A stretch of DNA of 9,246 bases, from assembly GCA_030037185.1 (NCBI GenBank), contig JASHRR010001431.1:1-9246 (forward strand), given 5' to 3'. The position numbers were made by a program, and so were the translations under genes. This document shows, one piece after another, positions 1 through 6,789 of the stretch. Positions within the stretch are counted from its first letter, which is position 1, and every line of letters begins with the position of its first letter. The stretch comes from Xanthobacteraceae bacterium (lineage in GTDB: Bacteria; Pseudomonadota; Alphaproteobacteria; Rhizobiales; Xanthobacteraceae). Under the pieces are notes generated by a model. That model ran no database searches and was not told where the DNA came from. It worked only from the letters and a program-made list of their open reading frames with translations.

Positions 1-1
1 G

Positions 2-238
2 GAACCGCCAGAGGCCGAGTTCGTCGGCCGGCACGGCGGGACGTGGCGGCACGAAAAACGGTGGTGCATGGACGTTCACGCTACCCGCCCGAAGTTGTTG
101 TTGCGCCGCATTCCCGGCAAGATCGCGCCCATTCAGGATGTTCCTTCGGGAAATGGTTTGCAAGTCCAGGCCGCCAATTGCGCTTGCGGTCGCAGCAGAT
201 TCGGCGTGACGAGAGCTCACCGTGCAGAATTTGAATAG
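2..238 (+). CDS. possible 3' end of an unrecognised ORF entering from the left edge
   Basis: A frame open from base 2 runs 78 codons to TAG at 236-238. Its first third uses G/C-ending codons almost exclusively, as real genes of this genome do; the later part is less biased. The C-terminal part contains a Cys-Ala-Cys-Gly motif. I recognise no family. It could be the tail of a real gene starting outside the window, or chance openness in GC-rich DNA. A 124-codon frame on the opposite strand (81-455) overlaps it and is equally unrecognisable. Low confidence. Confidence 0.25.
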   Translation, partial: EPPEAEFVGRHGGTWRHEKRWCMDVHATRPKLLLRRIPGKIAPIQDVPSGNGLQVQAANCACGRSRFGVTRAHRAEFE

Positions 239-482
239 CCCGGCGGCCGCACCCGGGCGAGCCAAACTTTGCTTTGCCGGGTCTATTCGTGATAGGCGTG
301 GCAAGGGCCTCATCATCCGGTCGCGCGGCCACGTTGGTGCACCACGACCAATCGGCGAGCCATTGGATCAATGAAGTCTCTTGCGGGACCGCTATGACCT
401 GACCCTGTGTCATTAATCGCAGGTCCCCTTCGCCAAAGAGTTGCTCGTCACGCATCGAGAGCGCTAGGGATCGGAATACGTC
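239..482. other. intergenic, nothing recognised
   Basis: Together with the doubtful frame at 2-238 this makes about 480 bases without a confident gene. I see no tRNA, repeat array, clear promoter or terminator. A weak purine-rich patch (AGGGATCGGA, about 467-476) precedes the start codon at 483 and may act as its ribosome binding site. Confidence 0.4.
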
Positions 483-725
483 ATGAAAGCACTTATCCTC
501 TACGTGGTTTTCGTCGCCGTCGGGGCCGCCGTGGCCGGCTTAATCGGATACTATGTCGAGATCGAGGTATCGGCGACCGCAAGCCTCATCGTGTTTCTGG
601 CCCTGTTCTTCGCCAATTTCGTGGCATCCTGGATTGCGGTCATCTTCATCATGGACGGCTCGCTCGAAGATGCGCAGGGCCGACGGGCCCAGATGGAAAT
701 CGAGCGCCGCGCCAGAGGCGTTTAA
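483..725 (+). CDS. small two-helix membrane protein, hypothetical
   Basis: This encodes 80 residues. Two hydrophobic segments are visible, about residues 4-25 and 31-56. They are separated by a short polar turn containing glutamates (YYVEIEVSA), and a charged tail of about 22 residues rich in Arg and Glu follows. This fits a small inner-membrane protein with a hairpin topology and a charged soluble tail. The start is the first ATG; the upstream purine-rich stretch is weak and rather distant. Codon use is strongly G/C at third positions, which supports a real gene. It is convergent with the fkbM-type gene. No enzymatic motif is seen and I do not recognise a named family. Function unknown. Confidence 0.7.
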   Translation: MKALILYVVFVAVGAAVAGLIGYYVEIEVSATASLIVFLALFFANFVASWIAVIFIMDGSLEDAQGRRAQMEIERRARGV

Positions 726-766
726 CGTCCTGGCAAGTTTATTTCGCAGGCTGCGGCACGCCCGGG

Positions 767-782
767 GCGCGCGAACGCGCGC
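767..782. terminator. GC hairpin between convergent genes, possible bidirectional terminator
   Basis: GCGCGC pairs with GCGCGC around a GAAC loop (6-bp stem, 4-nt loop). It sits in the 112-bp gap between the convergent membrane-protein gene and the FkbM-type gene. No T-tract follows on either strand, so it is not a canonical intrinsic terminator. The position is the main argument. Confidence 0.3.
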
Positions 783-837
783 AAGCGGCATCCTGTGAGC
801 TGACTGCTCTTAAGATGGACTCTTGGCGCGCGCTGTC

Positions 838-1818
838 CTATCGCCCGTTTTGCGTCCCGCCCCTCTCGCCCCTAGCAACCATTCCCTGCTCATCCACGAT
901 CTGCCCCCCGTCATACCCACAGGCGATGCGGCCCAGGGCGGCGCGGAAGGCTTCGGTGTCGATGGCAGCAGAAAAATCCTGGATTGGGATGCCGCGGGAA
1001 CCGATGCGGGCCCGGCTCAACAGCTCGGCAATGAGGTTGCGATCGAGGTAGGGCAGGGTGGCCCAAAAGCCGCGTGCGAGTTCTTGCGCCAGGGCATAAT
1101 CCGGATGGTTGGGGTTTTCGGGCGCCCGGCCGATCTCGTACATGTGCCGAACCTTGTCCCACGGCGCCCGTTCGCGCGGCAGGCGGGCGAAGATGTCCGG
1201 CTGCTCCTGCGCCACATAGAAACGGTTGAGCGTGTCGAACAGCGCGAACCGGTAGCCCTGGGCCAGGAGGAACGGCTCCCACTCGGCCCAGGCCGGCTCG
1301 CCCGATCCCGGCATGACGGCCTCGATGATGACCACCTTGGGGCGATAGCGCCGCCAGTCGCCGCCGAGCACCACGTCGGCTTCGCCGCCTTCGACGTCGA
1401 TCTTGAGGAAATCGATCTCCCCAAGATCATGCTCGGCGCACAATTGCGCGAGGGTTATCACCGGCATGCGCACGGTGCGGTAGGTGGCGCCGAAATGTTG
1501 AGCCTTCTGCGCGATGCGCTCAATGGTCGTGGAAAATCCGTGGAGCCGGTCGACCACGTGAAACTCGGTCTCGCCGTTCTCGCGACCGATGAGCCCGCAG
1601 ACCGCGAAGTCGCGAGGGCGCAGTCGCGCATAGAGACCGGCTAGCTCCGCCTGCGGCTCGACGACCACGCCTTGCCAGCCGCGCTCGTAGAACCAGAATG
1701 ATACATTGTCGGCGACCGGATGGCCGGCGCCTACATCGATGTAGGTTCCACGCTTGTGGTCCGCAAAGGCGAGCGAGAGATGATAGTCTTCGAGGTTCTG
1801 CGTGTATGACAGCTCCAT
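838..1818 (-). CDS. FkbM-family SAM-dependent methyltransferase
   Basis: This encodes 326 residues from the chosen ATG. FkbM-type enzymes O-methylate sugar or small-molecule hydroxyls and are common in polysaccharide and glycan loci. In the frame counted from the GTG two codons earlier, SAM-binding motif I is seen as IDVGAGHP (29-36), with the motif II acid in VVVEP (Glu56). The FkbM hallmark IDFLKIDVEGGE lies at 137-148, followed by a strand RPKVVIIEAV (161-170). There is no signal peptide or membrane segment, so it is probably cytoplasmic. The last ~110 residues extend beyond the methyltransferase core and carry no motif I recognise. The GTG at 1824 lies inside the Shine-Dalgarno GGAGGG (1829-1824), so the ATG at 1818, five bases downstream of it, is the better start. 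No sugar-biosynthesis or glycosyltransferase gene is adjacent, so the substrate cannot be guessed. Confidence 0.88.
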   Translation of the reverse strand: MELSYTQNLEDYHLSLAFADHKRGTYIDVGAGHPVADNVSFWFYERGWQGVVVEPQAELAGLYARLRPRDFAVCGLIGRENGETEFHVVDRLHGFSTTIERIAQKAQHFGATYRTVRMPVITLAQLCAEHDLGEIDFLKIDVEGGEADVVLGGDWRRYRPKVVIIEAVMPGSGEPAWAEWEPFLLAQGYRFALFDTLNRFYVAQEQPDIFARLPRERAPWDKVRHMYEIGRAPENPNHPDYALAQELARGFWATLPYLDRNLIAELLSRARIGSRGIPIQDFSAAIDTEAFRAALGRIACGYDGGQIVDEQGMVARGERGGTQNGR

Positions 1819-2134
1819 CCGCACCCTCCAGAAGTTTCATGGCTCATCCATAGCATGCTCCGCAGCGGCGCTTCGTCGCGGGCCGCCGGCCTGCGCATTT
1901 TGCGGCCGGCTTCTGCAACCAGATGGATGATTGAATTCTTATCTCCTGCGGCCAGCGGGGAGAATATTTATGCGCAGTCAGAGCGACCAAATGACTTTAT
2001 CCAGATAGGTGACGGATGTCCGCAAGTCGCTGTGCCCCGTCTGCGACCGCCGCGACATCAGCGGTCACGATGGTTCCTGTTGCGGTGGCCGGTACTCGCC
2101 GATATTGTCGCCCGCGCGCATCGCGGGGAAGTTC
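1819..2134. other. divergent intergenic region
   Basis: These 316 bases separate the minus-strand FkbM-type gene from the plus-strand DUF4189 gene, so promoters for both should lie here. The stretch at about 1928-1975 is locally AT-rich (TTGAATTCTTATC, AATATTTATG) in an otherwise GC-rich region and is the likeliest promoter area. I could not place a -35/-10 pair with normal spacing. A frame open from 2009 reaches the DUF4189 gene but reads like non-coding DNA before the signal peptide. Confidence 0.4.
1824..1829 (-). promoter_or_regulatory. Shine-Dalgarno GGAGGG of the FkbM-type gene
   Basis: GGAGGG on the minus strand is followed by five bases and then ATG at 1818-1816. It excludes the GTG at 1824-1822 as the start, because that codon overlaps the site. 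Confidence 0.6.
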
Positions 2135-2599
2135 ATGACATCACATCGATCGGCGCGTTGCAGCATTTCTCACCGCGCGGGCTTTGCCGCACTTGCAATT
2201 GCTACGGCTTTCAGCTGGCCGAGCCTCGCGCAGGCCGAGGGCGCGATGGCGGTCGGGATCGCCCGCGGCGGCATCGCCAAGGGATACGCGACCGGTTTCG
2301 CGATCAATCAGCCGAGCATGAAGGCAGCACGAAACAATGCGGTTGAGCAGTGCCGAAAGATGAAGAACTCCAACGCCGATGCCAGATCCGGTTGCGAGGT
2401 GGTCGTCACCTTTCACAACAAATGCGTCGCCTCGGCGATCGATCCCGAAAGCGGGACACCAGGCGCCGGCTGGGGTCTCGGGGCATCCCAGCAGTCAGCG
2501 GATAGCCAGGCGCTCGCCCGCTGCCGTGCGAAGGCGGGCGCGAGCCGTGCCGAATTTTGCCAGGTAACGGATCGCTTCTGTGACGGCACCGGGAAGTGA
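2135..2599 (+). CDS. exported DUF4189-domain protein
   Basis: This encodes 154 residues from ATG 2135, which has GGGGAA five bases upstream. The same frame is open from 2009, but a start there would bury the signal peptide 42 residues deep. Residues 1-34 form a Sec signal peptide: basic N-terminus, hydrophobic core around 17-30, and cleavage after LAQA. The mature part starts with a G/A-rich strand (GAMAVGIARGG), then an Ala/Asn helix and FHNKC, the pattern of DUF4189 proteins. Six cysteines (73, 87, 97, 130, 142, 149) would allow three disulfides in the periplasm. Members of the family are small secreted or periplasmic proteins of unknown role; I infer no more. There is no operon partner: a large non-coding stretch follows. 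Confidence 0.8.
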   Translation: MTSHRSARCSISHRAGFAALAIATAFSWPSLAQAEGAMAVGIARGGIAKGYATGFAINQPSMKAARNNAVEQCRKMKNSNADARSGCEVVVTFHNKCVASAIDPESGTPGAGWGLGASQQSADSQALARCRAKAGASRAEFCQVTDRFCDGTGK

Positions 2600-2965
2600 G
2601 GGCTGGCACCTTGGTTTTCAAATTGGTCGGCAGCATCCCACCGGTCGGTGTGAGAGCCATCTCGATTTTCTGGGCCATTGAACGGCCATGCGACGCCGCG
2701 GGGCCGGGTTAGCTTGCCGCCACTGAAACATTGACTGACGTGGCGCGGTCGAAACGCGCGGGCGTCGGGGCCCTCCTCTGGTAAAACCAAGAGCGTCAAC
2801 GCGCTTCGTGCGACGTTCCAGGCAACTGGCCGGACCGGGAGCAGTCCCGAGCGAACGGCGTTGGATGTCTTTAACCAGCGAGCGCGGTAGAGGCCAAGGC
2901 CCTCCCACGTCCTGGTGGGCGTCGGAGTTGGTCGTTGGGCAATTCTGTCCGTAACCATTGCGAAG

Positions 2966-3003
2966 CCTCGGATGTTGTCAACAGGCTCTGACGACAGCCG
3001 AGG
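2966..3003. repeat. 13-bp imperfect inverted repeat (long stem-loop)
   Basis: CCTCGG (2966-2971) pairs with CCGAGG (2998-3003) and TGTTGTC (2973-2979) pairs with GACGACA (2990-2996). There is one A/G mismatch between the two segments, one G-T wobble, and a 10-base loop. Confidence 0.7.
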
Positions 3004-3021
3004 AGAGCACCGGGGGGGCGG

Positions 3022-3050
3022 AAGCCTCTTCCTTCGGGAAGGGGAGGCTT
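3022..3050. repeat. stem-loop AAGCCTC...GAGGCTT
   Basis: AAGCCTC (3023-3029 approx.) pairs with GAGGCTT (3044-3050). Inside, TTCC can pair with GGAA around a TTCG-like tip. No T-tract follows (CACCG), so a terminator is unlikely. It may belong to the structured region starting at 2808. Confidence 0.55.
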
Positions 3051-3334
3051 CACCGTGACTGAAATCGCCCGCCTTGCGAACTGCGCACGACATCGCGCGC
3101 TGCATCGCAAGCAGGGCGCCAACAGGTGTGGAAGCGAGATTGACAATTCCCATGCCGCGTTACCGATCCGTGTGAGTACGCGAGGGCATTGATGGCTCTT
3201 GCGGCTGCTGTCGCGCGCGCGGCGGAACGGACGGCGGCCCGCACCACCCCTTGAACCCCCTCACCTGCGCGGCTTACCTTGCGGGCCCCTCGGACAGTCG
3301 CGAGGGCTACAGCCGCCGCGCATCTGGCGGATAC

Positions 3335-3341
3335 AGGGAGG
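3335..3341 (+). promoter_or_regulatory. Shine-Dalgarno AGGGAGG
   Basis: AGGGAGG ends five bases before ATG 3347. It fixes the start of the jelly-roll protein there, not at earlier in-frame codons of the same open frame (open from 3251). Confidence 0.65.
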
Positions 3342-3346
3342 ACACC

Positions 3347-4030
3347 ATGCATGTCAAAGCTATCGCGCGGATCGCCGCCTGCGCCGCACTTGTCACCGCG
3401 CCACTGATGTTGGCAACCGATGTGTCCGCCCAGGCCCCCACGCCGACCTCGCCACCGCAGCTCGCGCCGACCCTGGTCCCCGCGCAGGTGGTCGACCTGA
3501 TGACGGCGGACGGCATGGCGGCGTTCGGAGCCCAGTGGAAGCACATGGAGGCCAAGATCGTCGAGGGACCGGCCCTGCAGGGCGCACTGCCAGGGTACAA
3601 GACATCGTATGACATCTCGCCTCACGCGGGCGCAAAGGGCTTCGATGATTCGACGTGGCCGACGATCGAAGCCAAAAGCTTGGGCGACCGGCGCGGCGGC
3701 GGCAAAGTGTCGTTCCTGTGGTACCGCACCAGTCTGACGGTCCCGGCCAAGATCGGGAATTTCGAAACCGCCGGTGCCAAGATGGTGCTGACCGCCTATG
3801 TGGACGATTACGCGGAAGTATGGATCAACGGGGAGATGCCGCGCCGCGCCGGCATCACCAGCCCGGCCACCATCCAGGGGTTCAACATCCCCAACCGGGT
3901 GGTGTTGGCGGATTCCGTCAAGCCCGGTGACAAGGTCGAGATCGCGATCTTCGGCATCAATGGACCAATTTCGGTTGCGCCGGCCAATTTCGTGTTCTTC
4001 CGCCAAGCGTCGATCGAGTTCTACAAATAG
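3347..4030 (+). CDS. exported galactose-binding-like (jelly-roll) domain protein
   Basis: This encodes 227 residues. Residues 1-29 are a Sec signal peptide with cleavage after VSAQA. A Pro/Thr-rich linker follows to about 42. The region from about 60 to 225 looks like a galactose-binding/beta-sandwich domain: WYRTSLTVP, then VDDYAEVWINGE, an N-P-N-R-V turn, KPGDKVEIAIFGINGP, and a closing strand ending in FYK. The pattern resembles the jelly-roll domain found at the N-terminus of some SMP-30/gluconolactonase-like secreted proteins and in glycoside hydrolases. Here the catalytic propeller is absent and the protein stops after the binding domain. It has a strong ribosome binding site and stands alone, convergent with the aminopeptidase gene. 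A carbohydrate-binding role in the periplasm is inferred, not shown; no ligand residues can be named. Confidence 0.65.
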   Translation: MHVKAIARIAACAALVTAPLMLATDVSAQAPTPTSPPQLAPTLVPAQVVDLMTADGMAAFGAQWKHMEAKIVEGPALQGALPGYKTSYDISPHAGAKGFDDSTWPTIEAKSLGDRRGGGKVSFLWYRTSLTVPAKIGNFETAGAKMVLTAYVDDYAEVWINGEMPRRAGITSPATIQGFNIPNRVVLADSVKPGDKVEIAIFGINGPISVAPANFVFFRQASIEFYK

Positions 4031-4092
4031 ACGGCATCGACCGAAGCCACAGGTTTGCGGGAGGCATGGACACGCAGCCTATGCCTGCTTTC

Positions 4093-4115
4093 GGGGCGAC
4101 CCTGGTGGTCGCCCC
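4093..4115. terminator. perfect 9-bp hairpin between convergent genes
   Basis: GGGGCGACC (4093-4101), loop CTGGT, GGTCGCCCC (4107-4115). The stem is perfect and lies in the 98-bp gap between the stop at 4030 (+) and the stop at 4129 (-). It could serve both strands. There is no T-run after either arm, so termination would be atypical, but position and stability argue for it. Confidence 0.6.
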
Positions 4116-4128
4116 ATAGGCGGCTGCG

Positions 4129-6786
4129 CTACGGCGTCGCCATCCGCCGCTTTACCCATTCGTTTACGGCGCCCAGCTGGTGCGCAGAAAAATCCGCATC
4201 CGTCATGATGCGCTCATACGCGCGTGCCGCCACGATCCGCCCGCCCGGGGTTGCATGCACAGGCGCAAAGTTGGCAAGCTCTTGCGCATGCGCCGCGTCG
4301 GTGAAGTTCGTCATCAGGTTGGCGGGGAAACTGTCCTTGAAGGATGGCCCCTGCTTCGCCGCCAGCGCGGCGAAATTTGCCTTTACGAAACTCCAGGCGA
4401 GATCGCGATGTTCGCCTCCGGAGGCGACCTCGGAGATCAGCCGGCCGACAAGCGTGGTCGGCAGCTCGTCGGTCAGCGCGATCGCCAGTGTGGCGTTGGC
4501 GAGTGCCGGATCGCGCGCGCTCGCGGCCGCCATATAATAACGGACCCGCTGGTCGGTGTTGGTGGCGGCGCGGCCGAGCGCCAGCAGGGTATCGTAGCCG
4601 GCGCGATCAGCGTAGCGGCCGGCGAGGCCGGTGACGGTATCGCGCAGAGCCGGAGGGAGCGATGCCGGGTCGCTCACGAATTTCGCAAAGCGGAGCTTGG
4701 CTTCCGCCACGATCGCCTCATCGCCGAAATTCCCGAGCATGCCGATGAGTCGGGTGCGCAGAAGGGGGCGATCTGCCGGCTCGCCCGGCGCTGCCTCCCA
4801 GCCGATGCGGTCGAACACCGGCCGCAGCACGGCGCGCCCATAGGCCTGAAATGCTGCGCGTTCCGGCCGACCCCACTGCAGGTGGTCGATCCGGCTCAGC
4901 GGGCGGATGATTTGGTCGACAACGGCACGATTATCATCGCCGACCACCCGCTCGGCGAGATCGAAGAACGCGGCCGGCGCGGTGCGGCCCGCCTCCACCA
5001 GTGCCCAGGTGTCGCCGAGAAGACTGGCCCGGTCGACCGCCGTCAACCGGCCGATCGATCGCGTCAGCGCGGCGAGCATGGTGGCGTCATATTGGACCCG
5101 GTAGTAACCCACATCGCCGGGATTGAGCTTCAGCGGATCGCCGCAGCGCCCGCCGGCAATCTCCGCGGCGCCATCGAGCAGCACTGCCCTGTCCGCCCCC
5201 TCGTCGAGGCCGCGAAGCGTAACCGGCACCTGCCAGCGTTGCGGCCGAGGCGCAGGATCGTGGATGGCGAAGCGCTCCTGCCGCAGCGTGATGCGCTGGG
5301 TTTCGCCCGTGCAGGATGCCTGCGCTATCACCAGCGGGATGCCGCCTTGCTCCGTAAAGCCTGACGCAATCGCCGCGACGGGCTTGGCGGATGCGGCATG
5401 TAGTGCGTCCCACAAGTCTGCGGTGGTGGTGTTGCTGTAGGCATGCTGCTTTATGTAGGAGCGGATGCCGGCCCGGAAAGTGTCCTCGCCGAGATAGCTT
5501 TCCACCATCCGAATGATTGCCTGGCCTTTCGCATAGGTGATGGAATCGAATGCCGTCATCGCCTCGGATTCGTTGGCGATCGGATGCTGGATCGGGTGAG
5601 TGGTGCGGCGGGCGTCTTCGCTCATCGCCGCCTGCTTGAAGCCGCTGCTGTTGAGCCACGTCTGCCAGTCCGGGTGGAGAGCTTCGGCGGCCTTCGCCTG
5701 CATCCAGCTGGCGAAGCCTTCGTTGAGCCAGATGTTGTCCCACCACGCCATGGTGACAAGATCGCCGAACCATTGATGCGCCATTTCATGGGCGATGATG
5801 TTGAAGATGCCGCGCCGGGCTTCGCTCGCGCTGGTAGCCGGGTCGAACAGCAGGCGGCTCTCGAAAAACGTAATGCCGCCCCAGTTCTCCATTGCGCCGC
5901 CGAAGCCGCCCGGCACCGCGATCAGGTCGAGCTTGGGCAGCGGATAGGCGAGGCCGAAATAGCCATTGTAGTAGCGCAGGAGATCGACCGCGCTGTCGAG
6001 CGCCAAGCGTCCTTGTCGGCTTTTACCGCGTGTGGTCACTACTCCGACCGTGACGCCGCCGGCATCGGCGATGGTGCGCTCGAGGTCGCCCGCTGCCAGC
6101 ACAAAGAGGTAGCTCGACATGCGCGGCGTCGCTTGGAATGCAACGCGCTTCTTGCCCTCGCCGGTCGGCTCCTCGCTGACGACCGGCATGTTGGACACCG
6201 CGAGGAACGCCTGCGGAACCGTGACCGTGAGCGCAATGCTTGCCTTGAAGGCGGGTTCGTCCCAACTCGGGAAGATGCGGCGCGCGTCCGCGGGCTCGAG
6301 GTGCGACGAGATCATCCGCTTGCGACCCTCCGGGGTCGGATAATCGACCGCGAACAGGCCGCGGGCGAAGCGGTTGATGCGGCCCGTGAAGGAGATGCGC
6401 AAGTGGTGGTGACCGGCCGCGATCGGGTGCGCGAAGGCCAACGTCACGGTCTCGGCCGCCGCTTCGGTCGTGATCTGCTGTACGGCCTCGCCTTCAACCG
6501 ATGCCGCCTCGATCGTCATGTCGACGGCGTTGAGCACCAGGCGCTCGGCCGGCGCTGTCACCTCGATTTCAACGGACTCGGAGCCAGAGAGCGTGAGCTT
6601 GTCGAGATCGGGGGTGAGATCGAGCGCATAGTGGACCGGCGCCACGGACTTCGGCAGTTTGCCGGGAGTCTCACCGAAGGAGAACACCGGCTCTGCCATG
6701 GCCCGGCCAGTGGCCAATGCCAACAGCACAATCAGGCCGACCAGCAGTGCGCGACCGGCAACGGGCGGTTTGCGATACGAGCTCAT
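4129..6786 (-). CDS. exported M1-family zinc aminopeptidase (aminopeptidase N-like)
   Basis: This encodes 885 residues, the usual size for M1 exopeptidases, which remove N-terminal residues from peptides. Residues 1-31 are a signal peptide (basic start, hydrophobic 11-27, cleavage near AMA), so it acts in the periplasm or outside. The N-terminal beta domain spans about 40-240. The substrate-binding motif GGAMEN is at 296-301. The zinc site HEMAH at 333-337 is followed after 18 residues by Glu356 in NEGFAS, giving ligands His333, His337 and Glu356, with Glu334 catalytic. Tyr418 (SITYAKG) is the probable transition-state tyrosine. The C-terminal helical ERAP1-like domain starts near GYYRVQYD (560) and runs to the end. 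All key residues are intact. The start codon lies 3 bases after the hydrolase stop, so the two genes are probably co-transcribed and translationally coupled. Substrate specificity cannot be read from the sequence. Confidence 0.93.
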   Translation of the reverse strand: MSSYRKPPVAGRALLVGLIVLLALATGRAMAEPVFSFGETPGKLPKSVAPVHYALDLTPDLDKLTLSGSESVEIEVTAPAERLVLNAVDMTIEAASVEGEAVQQITTEAAAETVTLAFAHPIAAGHHHLRISFTGRINRFARGLFAVDYPTPEGRKRMISSHLEPADARRIFPSWDEPAFKASIALTVTVPQAFLAVSNMPVVSEEPTGEGKKRVAFQATPRMSSYLFVLAAGDLERTIADAGGVTVGVVTTRGKSRQGRLALDSAVDLLRYYNGYFGLAYPLPKLDLIAVPGGFGGAMENWGGITFFESRLLFDPATSASEARRGIFNIIAHEMAHQWFGDLVTMAWWDNIWLNEGFASWMQAKAAEALHPDWQTWLNSSGFKQAAMSEDARRTTHPIQHPIANESEAMTAFDSITYAKGQAIIRMVESYLGEDTFRAGIRSYIKQHAYSNTTTADLWDALHAASAKPVAAIASGFTEQGGIPLVIAQASCTGETQRITLRQERFAIHDPAPRPQRWQVPVTLRGLDEGADRAVLLDGAAEIAGGRCGDPLKLNPGDVGYYRVQYDATMLAALTRSIGRLTAVDRASLLGDTWALVEAGRTAPAAFFDLAERVVGDDNRAVVDQIIRPLSRIDHLQWGRPERAAFQAYGRAVLRPVFDRIGWEAAPGEPADRPLLRTRLIGMLGNFGDEAIVAEAKLRFAKFVSDPASLPPALRDTVTGLAGRYADRAGYDTLLALGRAATNTDQRVRYYMAAASARDPALANATLAIALTDELPTTLVGRLISEVASGGEHRDLAWSFVKANFAALAAKQGPSFKDSFPANLMTNFTDAAHAQELANFAPVHATPGGRIVAARAYERIMTDADFSAHQLGAVNEWVKRRMATP

Positions 6787-6789
6787 GCA

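Larger units (their letters stand above)
2808..3050 (+). ncRNA. candidate structured RNA, possibly 5' part of a decayed group II intron
   Basis: GTGCGAC at 2808 matches the GUGYG 5' boundary of group II introns. Consecutive potential stems follow: CCAGG/CTGG, GGGA/TCCC, CGTTC (2814) with GAACG (about 2854) closing both, CGTTGG/CCAGCG, CCCAC/GTGGG, a 13-bp stem at 2966-3003, and a 7-bp-plus stem at 3022-3050. Such a run of nested stems suits domain I of a group II intron or another structured RNA. Neither a reverse-transcriptase frame nor the conserved domain V hairpin is visible downstream. If it is an intron, it is therefore a truncated relic. The family is an inference; only the base pairing is directly seen. 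Confidence 0.35.
2600..3346. other. long non-coding region (747 bp) with structured central part
   Basis: No frame on either strand resembles a known protein. A 246-codon minus-strand frame (2413-3153) runs antisense into the DUF4189 gene and looks spurious: many Arg/Pro/Ser residues and no domain. The part from about 2808 to 3050 is dense in stem-loops and is listed separately. The last 150 bases precede the start at 3347 and should hold its promoter. TTGAAC at 3251-3256 is a possible -35 element, but the matching -10 is poor. Confidence 0.5.

Noticed and set aside
81..455. 124-codon minus-strand frame near the left edge
   Set aside because: No recognisable family, mixed codon bias, and no clear ribosome binding site. 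It cannot be excluded but is not supported.
823..1644. 273-codon plus-strand frame
   Set aside because: Antisense to the FkbM-type gene, which has clear motifs and a ribosome binding site.
2009..2134. Upstream in-frame extension of the DUF4189 gene
   Set aside because: It would put 42 polar, Cys-containing residues before a normal signal peptide. ATG 2135 has its own Shine-Dalgarno-like GGGGAA.
2413..3153. 246-codon minus-strand frame over the gene-free region
   Set aside because: Composition is Arg/Pro/Ser-rich without domains, it overlaps the DUF4189 gene antisense, and it crosses the strong stem-loops. Better explained as chance openness over structured DNA.
3050..4006. 318-codon minus-strand frame
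   Set aside because: Antisense to the exported jelly-roll protein, which has a signal peptide and strong Shine-Dalgarno; the shadow has neither.
4180..5364. 394-codon plus-strand frame
   Set aside because: Antisense shadow of the aminopeptidase C-terminal half; no recognisable motif.
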